Assembly: GCF_011386835.1 (NCBI RefSeq)
Contig: NC_088794.1
Coordinates: 91,930,009 to 91,994,008, forward strand
Origin: Chrysemys picta bellii
Lineage: Eukaryota > Chordata > Testudines > Emydidae
DNA length: 64,000 nucleotides
Direction of reading: 5' to 3'
Part shown: positions 1 through 12,500 of the stretch, piece by piece
Layout of the letters: each line of letters starts with the position of its first letter
Numbering within the stretch: position 1 is the first letter of the stretch
The notes under the pieces: model-generated
The model's input: the letters and a program-made list of their open reading frames with translations, nothing else
What the model was told of the DNA's origin: nothing
Database searches by the model: none
Program-made: the position numbers and the translations under genes

Positions 1-455
1 AAATCGACGTTAGCCCCGGTACATGGACGCACACCGCCGAATTAATGTGCTTAGTGTGGCCGCATACATTCGACTTTATACAATCTGTTTCCAAAATTCG
101 AATTCTGTAAATTCGGATTAATCCCGTAGTATAGACATACCCCCTGTCTAAGTTAAGTTTGCAAGGTCTGAAACGTGGTTCTTTCTTTAATTTTTTTAAC
201 TAGTTTTACTTTTAAACTAAGCACATTTATGTGGAAATCATGGAGAGACAATAAACATGGAACCTGACAATAGCAATTTTACAAAGTCGCTTGTCAGAGT
301 AAAATTGCATTTTAATAGCAGCCCTGTAACTGGGGACAGGTTGATATTGGACTAGCGCAAGTGGATGGAATATGTGAAGACCCAGATAAAGTAGCTACAA
401 TAGTCTGCATAAGAGCCCGTGACTTACCACTTACTTTCTCTGTTTTAATTTTAAG
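1..455. other. Intron upstream of UBR2 exon a
   Basis: No coding segment, known repeat or RNA gene that I can support. AT-rich intronic sequence leading to the acceptor at 454-455. Confidence 0.5.
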
Positions 456-511
456 AAAACCTTCTAGAAGATGAGGGCAAACCTTTATTTGGATCTCTGC
501 AAAATAGACAG
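456..511 (+). CDS. UBR2: UBR2 exon a (first in window)
   Basis: A 56-nt exon with acceptor AG at 454-455 and donor GT at 512. It enters with two bases of a split codon and leaves in phase 0. It reads [18 protein letters not shown], matching the conserved DEGKPLFG segment of UBR2. Found by eye; it is too short to stand out as an open reading frame. Confidence 0.85.
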
Positions 512-3500
512 GTATGTATAATCCAAGAAGTAATTAATGTTAATAAACACTGGACATTTGGAATTGCTGGCACCAAATACAGTAGTAATATCCAAAGAAA
601 TTCTGTCATGATCTCTGGAGTTTTTTAAATATTTGTGCTTTCCACATAGACTGATAACCTAAAAATGGGTCTGATGTCGCATACATTCCTAACTCTTGCA
701 TAGAAGTTCATACTTGATTCATTTATACTTCTTCAGTTATACTGGACTTGAAGGGGGAGGTATTCTAGCACTATCGTGTTTCATTAACCATTTATTTCCC
801 CTTCCCTGTTCCACATTCTCTTCTTGTGCTCTAGCACAGTGGCCTTAAAGCATTAGTGCAGTTTGCAGCTGCTCAGAGGACTACATCACCACAAAGCCTG
901 ATTCAGAAACATCTGGTTCGTCTCCTAGCAGGTAACACATTATTTTTGTTTGTTTGTTCTCCACCCCCTTCTAGCCAATCTCTGCAGTGATTTTAAGTAA
1001 TGTTCATGTAAACTTTCCTTAGGAAATGGCAAACACCAATAATATAGCATAGAGAGGAAGGATGTTTTGGGGTTACAGTTCTAATCTGGAACTCTAGAGA
1101 CCTGGATTCAATTCCCTGCTATGCCAGATTTCCCATCACCTAGTCTCTTGTGTGCCTCCTTTCCCCATCTGTAAAATGGGGATAATACCTCACCTCACAA
1201 TTGTGACAATAAATTCATTCAAGTTTGAGGTGCTCAGATACTACAGTAATGATAGGTTGATAGTTACACAGTTCAGAAAATGTGCCCACATTGAGTGGGC
1301 ATGGGGAGGCTTTTACTGCTTTTGTAGCTGACCAGTCAGAGCCCTTCAGGATGGTAGAGTTTATATAAACAATGGCCTCTCAACCTGCCATTGTAATTCT
1401 AATGAAAAAAGCAATTAACATTTTTAATCAAATGTGTAATGAACTTTTGTTCTTGTAGTTCTTCTACCAAACTTAAAAATGGAAGACACGCCATCCATTC
1501 TAGATGTAGATATGTTTCACATTTTGGTAAGCATGTTCAGTTTGTTTTTGCAATTAACCCTATTGTCTCTGATGCATTATCCATTGTAGATCCACATGCA
1601 ATTGCTGCTCTTTGTAATCAATTGATAGGTATTTTGTGTCATTTCATGAGTCGGCTTTGTTTGTGACTTAGAGCTAAAAAGATCATCAAACTAATTTAAC
1701 TGAAAACATGGTCTCAGATGTTACAGGTTTGTGCTAAATAACTACACCACCATTAGAGAGGATTAATGAATAAGCCTAGGTGATTGTTAACTTATTGTCT
1801 CATTATCAGGTTTATGTGGTGTTTGTTTGCCCCTGGAACTACTACTGAGTCAATACTTTTGGCTGTTTTGTCTTTTTCCACTTTAGGTAGGTGCTGTGTT
1901 ATCATTCCCATCTTTATATTGGGAGGATACTGTAGACTTGCAACCTTCATCTATTAGCTCTGCCTATAATCACCTCTACCTCTTCCATTTGGTCACTATG
2001 GCACACATTACACAGATCCTTCTGACCTCTGCAACAGGTAAGGGTATCTCCACCTTTAGATTTTTTTCAGGCATTTTATCCAGTTTTTCCAAAATGACTT
2101 GGTAGACAATTTAGTGGAAAACTGTTAACGCCTTCTAGTTGTAAGAGCTTCATCATAATAATAAACATTCAGTGTTAATTGTTTCCTAAAAATAAACAAA
2201 AAAAACCCAAGTCTTTTCACTTGCATAGCTCTGTTTATGCATCACTTCTGTGCATTGGGCCTCATAAAACAAAGCAGCCATTTATATACCAGTAACTAAC
2301 TGAGGCAGCCATATGAGACTAGTAGCATTCCACGTACTTTTGCTCCCTAGAAAAACCAAAGCATTGACAAAGTGCAGACAGCTCAGAGCTAAAGGTTTAG
2401 AAGGGACTCGGTGACTCTGGTTTTCTGGCACAGTGGTGGCCTGTGAATTTAGAGGTGAAATATGAAATTTGATAATCTGATTAGGATGGGAGTTGCACTG
2501 CTCTCTGTACTCACTGCTATGGAACAGTACTAACAGTAGCCTCACAGAACTCCTCTTGTTATGTTTCCCAAGAAACCCCACCCCCATTTAATGTCATTAT
2601 ATCATGGAAGAAGAAGATATTGAATCCTATGTGGTTACTGATGTAAGGGAGTAATGTCAAAAGATAAAGGAGAGGAAGCAGTTCTGTAATGAGGATGAGC
2701 AGTCCCCACTTTACATCATGCAGTTTTGTGGGGGGATATTTTTGTTTGTTGGGTTGGGCACAAATAGGAAATGATCCAATAAAATGAAATGTAAATGTTT
2801 TTGTAACTTGTATATAAAAAGTTGAAAGTAATGGAGATGGAGATTTCTTTTCTATATACATAGAATCAAAGTGCGTTTACAACAGGGTTAATCTTTGTGT
2901 GCACAGAATCCCCCACTGCTCAATCACAAGATACCAGTGAGGAGGCTCATACTGCTGAGTCTTTCTGTAGAGAAGTTTACCAGTACACGAGTGGGTAAGT
3001 AACACTTCAGTTGTAACAATAAATGTTTTACAAGATGCATTGAAAAATACATGGAGATTCACCTGAGAAATACAAAAGAAAAATGGTTAGACGTACTTTA
3101 AAGGGGGTTAGACCAGGAGTCCATGTGCTGCATCAGCAATGTCTTCTGCACTCCTCAAAACTGGAAAAGATCTAGATCTTCTGTCTGAATGTGAAGTGTT
3201 TTTCCCCAGAAAATATGGGTATTGTATACATTTAAAATGGGTTGTGGTGTATCCAGACTAAATTTTGATAACATGCATTACAAGAATGTTAGCAGTGCTG
3301 ATTATAATCCAGCTTTTTTTATCACATATGATATCAGTAGCCTTTCCTTTTTTGTCTCCATGTCTACTACAATTGTATTGTCAGTTGTGACTCTCCATAA
3401 TTAAGTTTAAGGTATTGGTTTCTTCACACTTATTCCCATTTCTCTCTAAGATGATTTGAGGGGTTTTTGACAGAATTTCAAAAAGTTAAGTGTCTGCATA

Positions 3501-6500
3501 TGAAAACCAATTCAATTTAAAAAAAAAAAAATCATTGGCTTTCTATAAGAAAAGGAAAACAATGATATGATTTAATTGCTGTATATGACATGCTTTGGAG
3601 CTGCCAACATCCTCCTCAATCCCAGGGAAAAAAAGTGAAGAAACTAAATGAAACTATCTTGAGCCAGTTTTTAGAGATGGACATCTGCTTGTTTTTAATA
3701 AAACTAAAAACACATTTGTAGAAACAATAGCAAGCACTTGAAGGATAACAAAGATGTTCTAAACAAATTTAATACTCAAAAAATTAGAAACTAGGTCTTG
3801 GGGGCTGTCTCTGACTGAGGAGTTTAGGCAATTTCCTACTGTTGCGCTAACACTACTGCAGCTCCACCAGGGTTAACAATGGTGGGAGCTTGAGATGTAA
3901 ATAATGTTTAAAAAAAAAAAGTAAATGTTTAAACCATTAAAATTTTACCAGTTAAAAGTTTAACCGTTAGGCTCTGCTTCCTCCCCACGTACCCGGAGAC
4001 TCTGCTCGCTGCTGGCCACGGGTCCAGCTGCTGGGACCCTGGGGGCAGGATGGAGGGAATGGCAGCCGGGGGCGGGGCGGCAGCAGAGTCCCGCAGCCAG
4101 AGTTTAAATGTTAACCAGAATACCTTACTAATAAGACTGATGCTTATCGGTTAATCAATTTACTGGTTAACATTTGACATCCCTAGTGGGAGCACTAGCC
4201 ATAGACCAACACCCAGAACTGTTAGACAACATGGTGATAACCTTGTTTTGAAAATTGCCAAAAATCTTCAGTATAGTTATGGCCCAGGAGGGTATGTGCA
4301 CTGAGCTTTTACAGATATTTCTGATTTGTGTGTTATAGCTGCTTTAGCCATGATATTCCAGGCTGGCATCTGTGGGACTGTGTTAAGAAAGGGATCACAC
4401 CTTACCTTCGTTGTGCTGCTTTGTTTTTCCATTACATGCTGAGAGTGCCTCCACCTGAGGACCTGCTGTTAGGTAAGTAGAAGAGGTTAATAAGTTTAGT
4501 TTTACTTACTTATTTTCCTTGTTGCATAGTTGAGTGCTTAAAGGTTCAAGGTATATATGTTTTTACAGTAGCTTTTGAAGCATGTTCAAAATAGAACTAT
4601 AATGATTTCTTAACATTAGTTATACCATTATAGTATTGCTTTAAAAAGAAAAAACGAAACAGTATATGTGGAAGGGATAAAAGCGAGGTGTTAGATCATC
4701 TGGGCATTGCCTGTATGGAAAAGTTTTTCTTTTAATATAAGCAAATGTGTGAATTTAAATTGGTCTAGTTATACTAAAGAATTTCAGCTTATGTCTCTTG
4801 GGAAGAAGTTTGAGGTATACTGAAAAAAGCCATCCTTATGTCCAAAAAGTGTCCACATTTTGGATTATGTTGGTAGATCTGTTACTATAACCTGTGAGGC
4901 TTTCCCATGTAGACTATCCCCTAAGAGGTGTGCAGATAGAGCAGAGTGAAATTCAATAAAGAAGCTAGAAAGTAAGATTATCGTGTGTTATAAAAGTGCT
5001 GCCTCTCACTCTGAAGGATCCCAAAGCACTACACAAATGTTACATAGGGATTACATCATCCACCACTTAAAGATAGTGAAACATGGCAACAATCTAAAAG
5101 CATGCAGCAGTGCCACACAGCATTGTGAAAAGAGGTGAAAAAAAAAAGCGCTATAAACTATTGAAACTAAGTATAAAACCTTAAACTAATGATCCAGGTT
5201 TGAATCTGGCTAGGACACTGTGGTTAGCATGCTACCCTACCACATGCTGATGCTTGTGAAAAACATTATATGATGCCTAGAAATCAGGATCTCAGCTTTA
5301 TGGTACATTCCATTGCCTCCTAACACCAGTCTGGAGCACTGGTTCTGTAGAAAGGAGTGTCCCCTGGTGAATCATTAGCATCAGTTTCTGGGGTCCCTAA
5401 GCATCACTGAGGGCTTTTCTGTATTGCAAGAGAATGCGCTCTACAGGGGTGTGATTTCCAAAGAGCACTAACATGCTGCACGTTAATTGATCTGTGTAGA
5501 CCCTGCTGGTGTGTGCCGAAGGTTCCGTAGTGCATCTTAATGTAGTGCTGTTTGAAACAGTTAAAGCACACTAGGAAACCTTTTATGCGCACCAGCAGAG
5601 TCTAACCAATTAATGCGCAACATGTTAATGTGCTACAGAAATCTTATCCCCACATAGTATACATTACCCTACTGTGTAGACAAGCCCTAAGAAATCTCCC
5701 AGTCAAGTACAGATCTGACACAGCCTTGTTAACTTGTAAATTCTGACTGGATCATAGCAAAATTGAATATGATTGCAAGCCAAAAACGTAATGAAATATA
5801 TGATGATTAGAAACACAGTATAAAGTTCTTCTTTGAGTAGTGTCCCTATGGGTGCTCCACTATAGGGTGTGTCTGCGTCCCTGTGCTGCTGATCGGAGAA
5901 CTTTGGTAGCAGTGTCCATTGGGCCTACACATGCACTGTCTCTCCTTGTGCTGTGCCATGAGGCTAGTCAGCACGCGCGGGCTAACCCTCCTCAGTTCCT
6001 TCTTAACTGCCCATGACTAGAGACAGAGCCATTAGCAATCCTCTAAGACTAATTCTTCTCTTGTTTGCATTCACACTTAGTTTTCCACAGGTCTTGTTAT
6101 AGTTTTAGTTATTTCTGTTTATTCCCACCCTTCCAAAAAAAATCACTTCCTGCTTTTCCACACTGGGTGGTACGCCCACCTCCCTGGGCTTCAAGAAGCG
6201 CCGCACCTGTAACGAGGCAATCCCAGATGTGGATAAGCACTCTCAGTGCATCCCCTGCCTTGTCAAGGACCACATACAGCAAAAGTGTACCCTCTGCCAG
6301 CAGCTCTGGTCAAGATCCCGCAAGAGAGAGCTCTGCCAAAAAATTACCTTCATGGAGGCAGCTCTCCGACCTTAACTCCTGGCGGACGTGAGTCTTCCCC
6401 ACAACCTTCAACTTCTAAGGCCAATAGGTCAAAGAAGCAGGCTGGTGACTCCTCTCACAAGTGTAAAGAGAGTGTGGGAAGTCCTCTAAGTAAGCTTAAA

Positions 6501-9500
6501 GATAGTCCAAGCGATCACCATGTCGCTTAGTATCCTTGGCACCGTCAGCACCAAGACCACAGTCCAGCACCCATGCCTCACCACAACCATCAATAACCGG
6601 TACTGCTGACAGGCCCCATAGTGTTGCCCCTCTCCCAGGAAGTGGGTGGGAGGGGCAGGAAGTATAAAAGGTGGCCCAGAAAGCTCAGTAGGGAGGCAAC
6701 CACTGGAGAGACTAGACGCCTCCTGTGGCCTCCCGAGCTGGGAAGTGGCGGAGGGTGCCGAGGGAGCAGAGGACTGGCCTGGGCCACCAGGGCCACTAGC
6801 TGATTCAGACCTGGAGGAAGCATACAACTGGCCCAGATCACCGATGGACCAGACCCTGAAAGACTTGCTCGCAGTCCTGGAAGCCGTCGTCAACCTCAAC
6901 CCCTCCGCACGGCAACAGGTACACCAAGAAGGGGAGTGTGGAAGTGGCCCAGGGGTAACAGACCCGTCTGGCTGCAACGCTGACAGAGGGTGAGTCAGCG
7001 TGTTGCGGCATGGATCCCTGCTGCTAGGGCCCTGGGCCAGGACACAGTGGAGTGGGTGGGCCTGCGTCCCCCCTGCCACCCCAACACGGGGGTGGCAGTC
7101 TCCCCTTCCCCAGGCCAGAAGCCTGAGCCTCAGACTCCGTGTTGCCCCGCCTTGATCCAGGGCCTGGGCTAATAGACTGTTTATTTGCTGCTAAGCCTGC
7201 ACACAGGCCTGAGCCCCAGACTCTTTGTTGCCTCGCCTTGATCCAGGGCTGGAGCCAATTGACTGTTTGTTTCCTACCCAGCCTGAGCACAGGCCTGGGC
7301 CTGAGCTACGAGCAGAGACCGCTTCGTTCCCCACGGCGGCCGACGTATCAGTGACCTAGTGAGGTGGGGTGGCCTCCCGAGGACCCGGAGTGGGAGGGCC
7401 CCCGCACTGAGCCACTACAGCCCTCAGATCCTTTTGGCATGAGCACCGAATCTTTGGTACCAAGAGATAAGGGCAAGCACCCTAAGAAGACACTCCCGGT
7501 ACTCAAGTCGTCCTTGGTACCACCAACGGCAGCCTGCCCAGCACCAGAAATACCAGTGCAGACAAGATCTCCATCTCCCTTGGCACCACCACCGGGAGCT
7601 TGGCACTGGCAGAATTCCACCAAACCAGAGCCTTCTGCATGACAGATGCACCCGAGTCCCCACCTCTCAATACTGACATTGCGGCTCTGAGCCTTTAGAG
7701 TACGGGATATCCCCGCAACCGTGCCATGCCCCTCCGCTGTCTACTGAGGGGTTGGACAGTGAGACAGAGGTGGTGGTCTCACAGTTCACCTCCCAAGCTC
7801 CATATGAGACCCAGTACAAACAGGGTTGAGAATGTAACCACAGATGGCTCCACCACCATTGCCATCTTGGTACAGCTACCCATGGACACCTCCACCAGGC
7901 CCTATGCAAACACAATGGCCATATTGGGACACTTGGGTGGCACACCAACAGCTGTCTCGTGAACTTCAAGCCTCGCCCGAGAACCCTCCCAGCACACTCC
8001 CTTGACCATGGCATCTAGGACCTCAGGAGATGGAGGAACAAGAAGCTGGTACTGAGGAGGATGTCACACAAAAGGCCATATCCTCTTCCTCCCCGGACGA
8101 AGCAGTCATCCCTTCCCCACCTTCTCTGGTAGATGATTTCCCTCTTTTTCAGGAGCCGGTAAAGAGTGTGGTGGACACTCCCCACATGGTACTAGAGAAG
8201 TTCAAGAACACCCACCGTCAGTTCCTTGATATCCTCCATTCTTCGTTGTCCTCAAAGATTGCCCTCCTAATTAGTGAAACCATCTTAGACCTGGCTAAAA
8301 TGGTGTGGCAAACCTTGGAATTGGCATCTCCGATGTGTAATGGACAAAAAATATGATGTCCCCAAATAGGAATCAGAGTTCCTTTTTCTCTCATCGCCAT
8401 CTAATTCTATAGTGATGGACGCTGTCAATTCCCATAGCCGACAGCACAAATCCAGGCCAATGCCCTACAACAGGGATTGGAAGCGTCTTGATCTTTGACA
8501 GGCATATTCCTCAGCCACCTTACAATTCCGTATTGCCAACTATCAGACGCTCATGGCCAAATACAATTTATACAAACTACAACAAATCTCCCCAACATCC
8601 ACAACTCTTCCACACATCTTGGACTATTCTCTGACCCTTAAAGTCAGGATTGTCCCTAAACTCTCTTAGGGTCCATCTAGCAGCTGTAGCATTCACTAAC
8701 CTGTAGAGAGAGATTCGGTGCTGTCACACCCAACCACTAAAAGGTTATTCAAGGTTATAATAAACCTCTTCCCTCCACCCAACTTCCTACCCCTATGTAG
8801 GACCTACACCAGGTACTGAAAGGGCTGACTAGACCTCCCTTTGAACCCATGGCCACCTGTTCACTGATGTACCTGTCAATGAAAACAGCCTTCCCAATAG
8901 CAGCTACTTTGGCCAGACGAACAGGAGAGAGAGCAGCTCTGATGGTGCATCCCCCTTACACAGTATTCTTTCCAGACAAGGTTACGCTCAGGCCCCATCC
9001 AAAATTTATTCCCAAGGTAACCTCTCCGTTTCGCATGAATCAATTGATTCACCTGCCAATCTTCCAACCCCCAAGACTCACCAAGACAACAGGGAGGCTA
9101 TACTTCACATCCTAGATGTCAGGAGAGCCTTGGCTTTCTACCTTCATAGGACAAGAACCTTCAGGAAGTCCCCTAGACTTTTTCGATTCCATTGTGGAAA
9201 GATCTAAGGGCTCAGCAATATCAGCCCAAAGACACTCTAAGGGGTCTCAAATTGCATCAGACAGTGTGACCAAATTCACAACATGACCTCTCCAGATTTG
9301 ATTCATACACAGTTCACAAGATTGATCTCCTCCTCTGTCGCCGTCTTCAAGAATGTCGCTTTCTCAGAGATCTGTAGAGTAGCAACATGGGGGTCAGTCC
9401 ACACTTTTGCAGAACGTTATGCAATCTCTAGGGACACCACCTTGGAAGCCATCTTCAGCTTGAGAGTACGGTTATCTATAATTGACCCAACTCTGAAGCC

Positions 9501-12500
9501 CGAGCCCTCCGGAAGGGATACTGCTTGGGAGTTACCTACAGTGGAGCACCCATAGGGACACTACTCGAAGAATAAGAAGTTGTTACTCACCTTGTGCAGT
9601 AACAATGGTTCTTTGAGATGTGTCTCTCTATGGGTGCTCCACAACCCACCCTCCTCCCCTCTTCTTCTGAGTTCTTGTCTATGTCTCTGTGGTAGAGAAG
9701 GAACAGAGGAGAGTTAGCCCGTGTGTGCTTACTAGCCTCGTGGCGCAGCATAAGGAGAGAGCGCACGTGTGGACCCAGCGGACACTGCTATCAAAGTTTT
9801 CTGATCATCAGCACTACAGGTAAGCAAACATACCTATAGTGGAGCACCCATGGGGGGACACTCTCAGACAGTCATCATTACTGTACAAGGTAAGTAACTT
9901 CTTCTTTTCATACTCAAATAGCAGAATCCTGCTGCTGTAATGTATGTACAATAAAGTGTGTATTCTACAATAATCCTCAGCCAGAGCCTCAATTTGTGTA
10001 AATTGGCATAGCTCCATTTAAAGTCAGTGGCGCTACATCTAGTTACACTAGCTAAAAAGTTACCCTAAATCTTTAAGATGTTCATATGAATAAGTTGTAA
10101 AAGGAATCAGAAGAATTCTGGTTTTCCATTATGTCTGCTGCTGATCGTGTGCCCTGTTCAGAAATACCTTTAGGAGAATGGACTGGCTGAAACTTGTTTG
10201 ATGTATTTCTAATATTTCCTTCTTCTTTTGCAGTTTCCGAGGAAGGAGAGTTCAAGGCACTCTGTAGTTATCTATCTCTACCCACCAATCTGTTCCTGCT
10301 TTTCGAGGAATATTGGGGCACTGTAAGCCCCTTGCTCCAAAGGTACTTGATGGAGATGGGGGAGCAAATGGAACCATCCTTCCATTTTGTGATGGTTGTA
10401 AGGGAATTTCAGATGAAATTAGTGAGTAATTGGTTACGCTCTGACCAATACCATATTGCAGTTGCAAAAGAATTGGCTTGATGAACAGAGTGTGTATTGA
10501 ACCACTTACAGAGTTTGGAATTCGGGGGAGATGGTCATGTAATCTCCACACCTGATTCTAATATTGACCAGAAAGAAATTGAGAGAGAGAGAATACAGCT
10601 GTGGGTATAAGAATGGACATTAAGAGGAAAGATAGTGCCAATACCAATGATGCTGACAATCAGGTAGGAGATATTAGCAGTAGAATGACTGTACCTAATT
10701 GGGTGAGGAATGTGGGCAAAACTAAGCAGAAACAACTAAGGTGTTCGTACGCCAATGCAAGAAGCCTCGGTAACAAAATGGAGGAACTAGAACTACTGGT
10801 GCAGGAAGTGGATAGGGATAAGAGAAACCCGGTGCAATAGTAGTCATGACTGAATTACAGATATTGAAAGGTATGTGCTGTTCAGGAAAGACAGAAATAA
10901 AAATAAAGGTAGTGCAGTAGCATTGTATATTAGTGATGAGGTAGACCATAAAGAAATTAGAAGTGATAGAATGGATAACACAGAGTCTAGTTGGGTCAAA
11001 ATCACTTCGGGGAAAAAAGGCTACCAGAGGCTCTCCTGTGGTAGTGCATGGGGTATGTTACAGACACCCCCCCAGGATCCGATTTGGATATGGATAGAAA
11101 CCTTCTTAATATTTTTAATGCAATAAATACTACTGGGAATTGTGTGATTATGGAAAGGACAAGTGCTACTAGTCATAGTAGGGCCCAGATTTTCCTGGAT
11201 GTGGTAGCTGACAGATTTCTTCACTAAAAAGTCACCAAATCTACGAGAGGTGATGCCACTTTAGATTTGGTATTGGTGAGTAGTGAGGATTTCATAGAAG
11301 AACTGGCTGTAGGGAACAACCTTGGTTTGAGTGATCATGAGTTAATTCAATTTAAACTCAATGGAAGGATAAACAAAAATAGATCTGCATCTAAGGACCT
11401 TGATTTCAAAAGGGAAAACTTTAAAACATTAAGGGAATTGGTTAGGGAAGTGGATTGGACGTAAGAACTAAAGAATCTGAATGTGGAGGAGACTTGGAAT
11501 TAGTTTCTTCAATGTTGACTTAAAATATCTGAAGCCTGCATCCCAAGCAAGGGGAAGAAATGTGTAGGGAAGGATTGCAGACCAAATTCAATGAGCAGTC
11601 ATCTCAAACAGGTTCTTAAGAGAAAGTAGAAAGCCTACAAGGAAAGGAAGTTGGGATGGATCAGCAAGGAAAGCTACCTCTTGGAGGTCAGGAAATGTAG
11701 GGAAAAAATGAGAACTGGCAAAAACCAGGCAGAGTTGAACATTGCAAAGGAAATTAAAACCAATAGTAAAAAGTTCTGTAGTCATATAAATAAAAAGAAA
11801 ACAAGGAAAAAAGAAGTGAGACCACTAAACACTGAAGTTGGGGTGGAGATTAAAAATAATCTAGGAATGGTCCAACACCTAAACGAATACTTTGCCTCAG
11901 TTTTTAATAAGGGTAATGAGGAGCTATGCGGTAGTGGCAGAGTGGCTAATGGAAATGAGGTTGTGGAAGTAGAAATTACCACATTTGAGGTGGAAGTCAA
12001 ACTCAAACAGTTTAATGAGACTAACTTGGGAGGCCCGGATAATCTATATCCAAGAATATTAAAGGAACTGGAACATGAAATTGCAAGCCCAATAGCAGAG
12101 ATTTGTAATGAATGTAAGCTCCAGGGGTCATACCCTGTGACTGGAGAATTTCTAATATAGTGCCTGTTTTTAAGAAGGGGAACGGAGGAAGGGAAGTGAT
12201 CCAGGAAACTACGGGTCTGTTAGTTTCACCTCAATTTGTATGTAAGGTCTTGGAACAAATTTTGAAAGAGAAAGTAGCTAAGGACGTAGAAGTAACCAGT
12301 AATTGGGCTAAAATACAACATGGTTTTACAAAAGGTAGATTGTGCCAGACCAACTTGATTTTTTTTTCTGAGAAGATAAGTGTTTTTTGGGGGGTTTCTT
12401 TAGACGCAATGGAATAGATCTAATTTTCAGATCTAGATCTAGATTTCAGTAAGGCATCTGATACAGTTCCAGATGTTGAAGTACATAAAAGTTTGTTACA

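Larger units (their letters stand above)
6170..8360 (+). pseudogene. DIRS-A gag-like region, broken
   Basis: Decayed coding sequence in several frames. At 6180-6360 one frame gives [19 protein letters not shown], a zinc-knuckle-like C..C...H...C..C pattern. At 8060-8340 it reads [20 protein letters not shown] and later [17 protein letters not shown]. The DIRS-B copy carries the counterpart [20 protein letters not shown] and [13 protein letters not shown], which establishes the shared ancestry. An unrelated segment interrupts it (6610-7430). Confidence 0.6.
5825..9876 (+). mobile_element. DIRS-like tyrosine-recombinase retrotransposon A, internally deleted
   Basis: Long inverted ends (5825-6003 against 9698-9876), a gag-like region, and a tyrosine-recombinase region near the right end. 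The span between them is far too short for reverse transcriptase and RNase H, which were not found, so this copy has lost them (junction around 8640-8780). The architecture of inverted termini plus an internal complementary region before the right end is that of DIRS elements. It is in the same orientation as UBR2, in the intron between exons f and g. All frames carry stops, so it is a dead copy. Confidence 0.75.

Noticed and set aside
5190..5225. tRNA-derived SINE B-box-like motif (CAGGTTTGAATCTGG)
   Set aside because: No matching A box at the right distance and no tail; too little for a SINE or tRNA call.
6486..7079. 197-codon open frame on the minus strand
   Set aside because: Antisense to DIRS-A gag and the embedded GC-rich segment; no recognisable domain, open because of high GC.
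10601..12417. Series of plus-strand open frames as a host gene
   Set aside because: They translate to CR1 endonuclease and reverse transcriptase fragments with stops and frameshifts.
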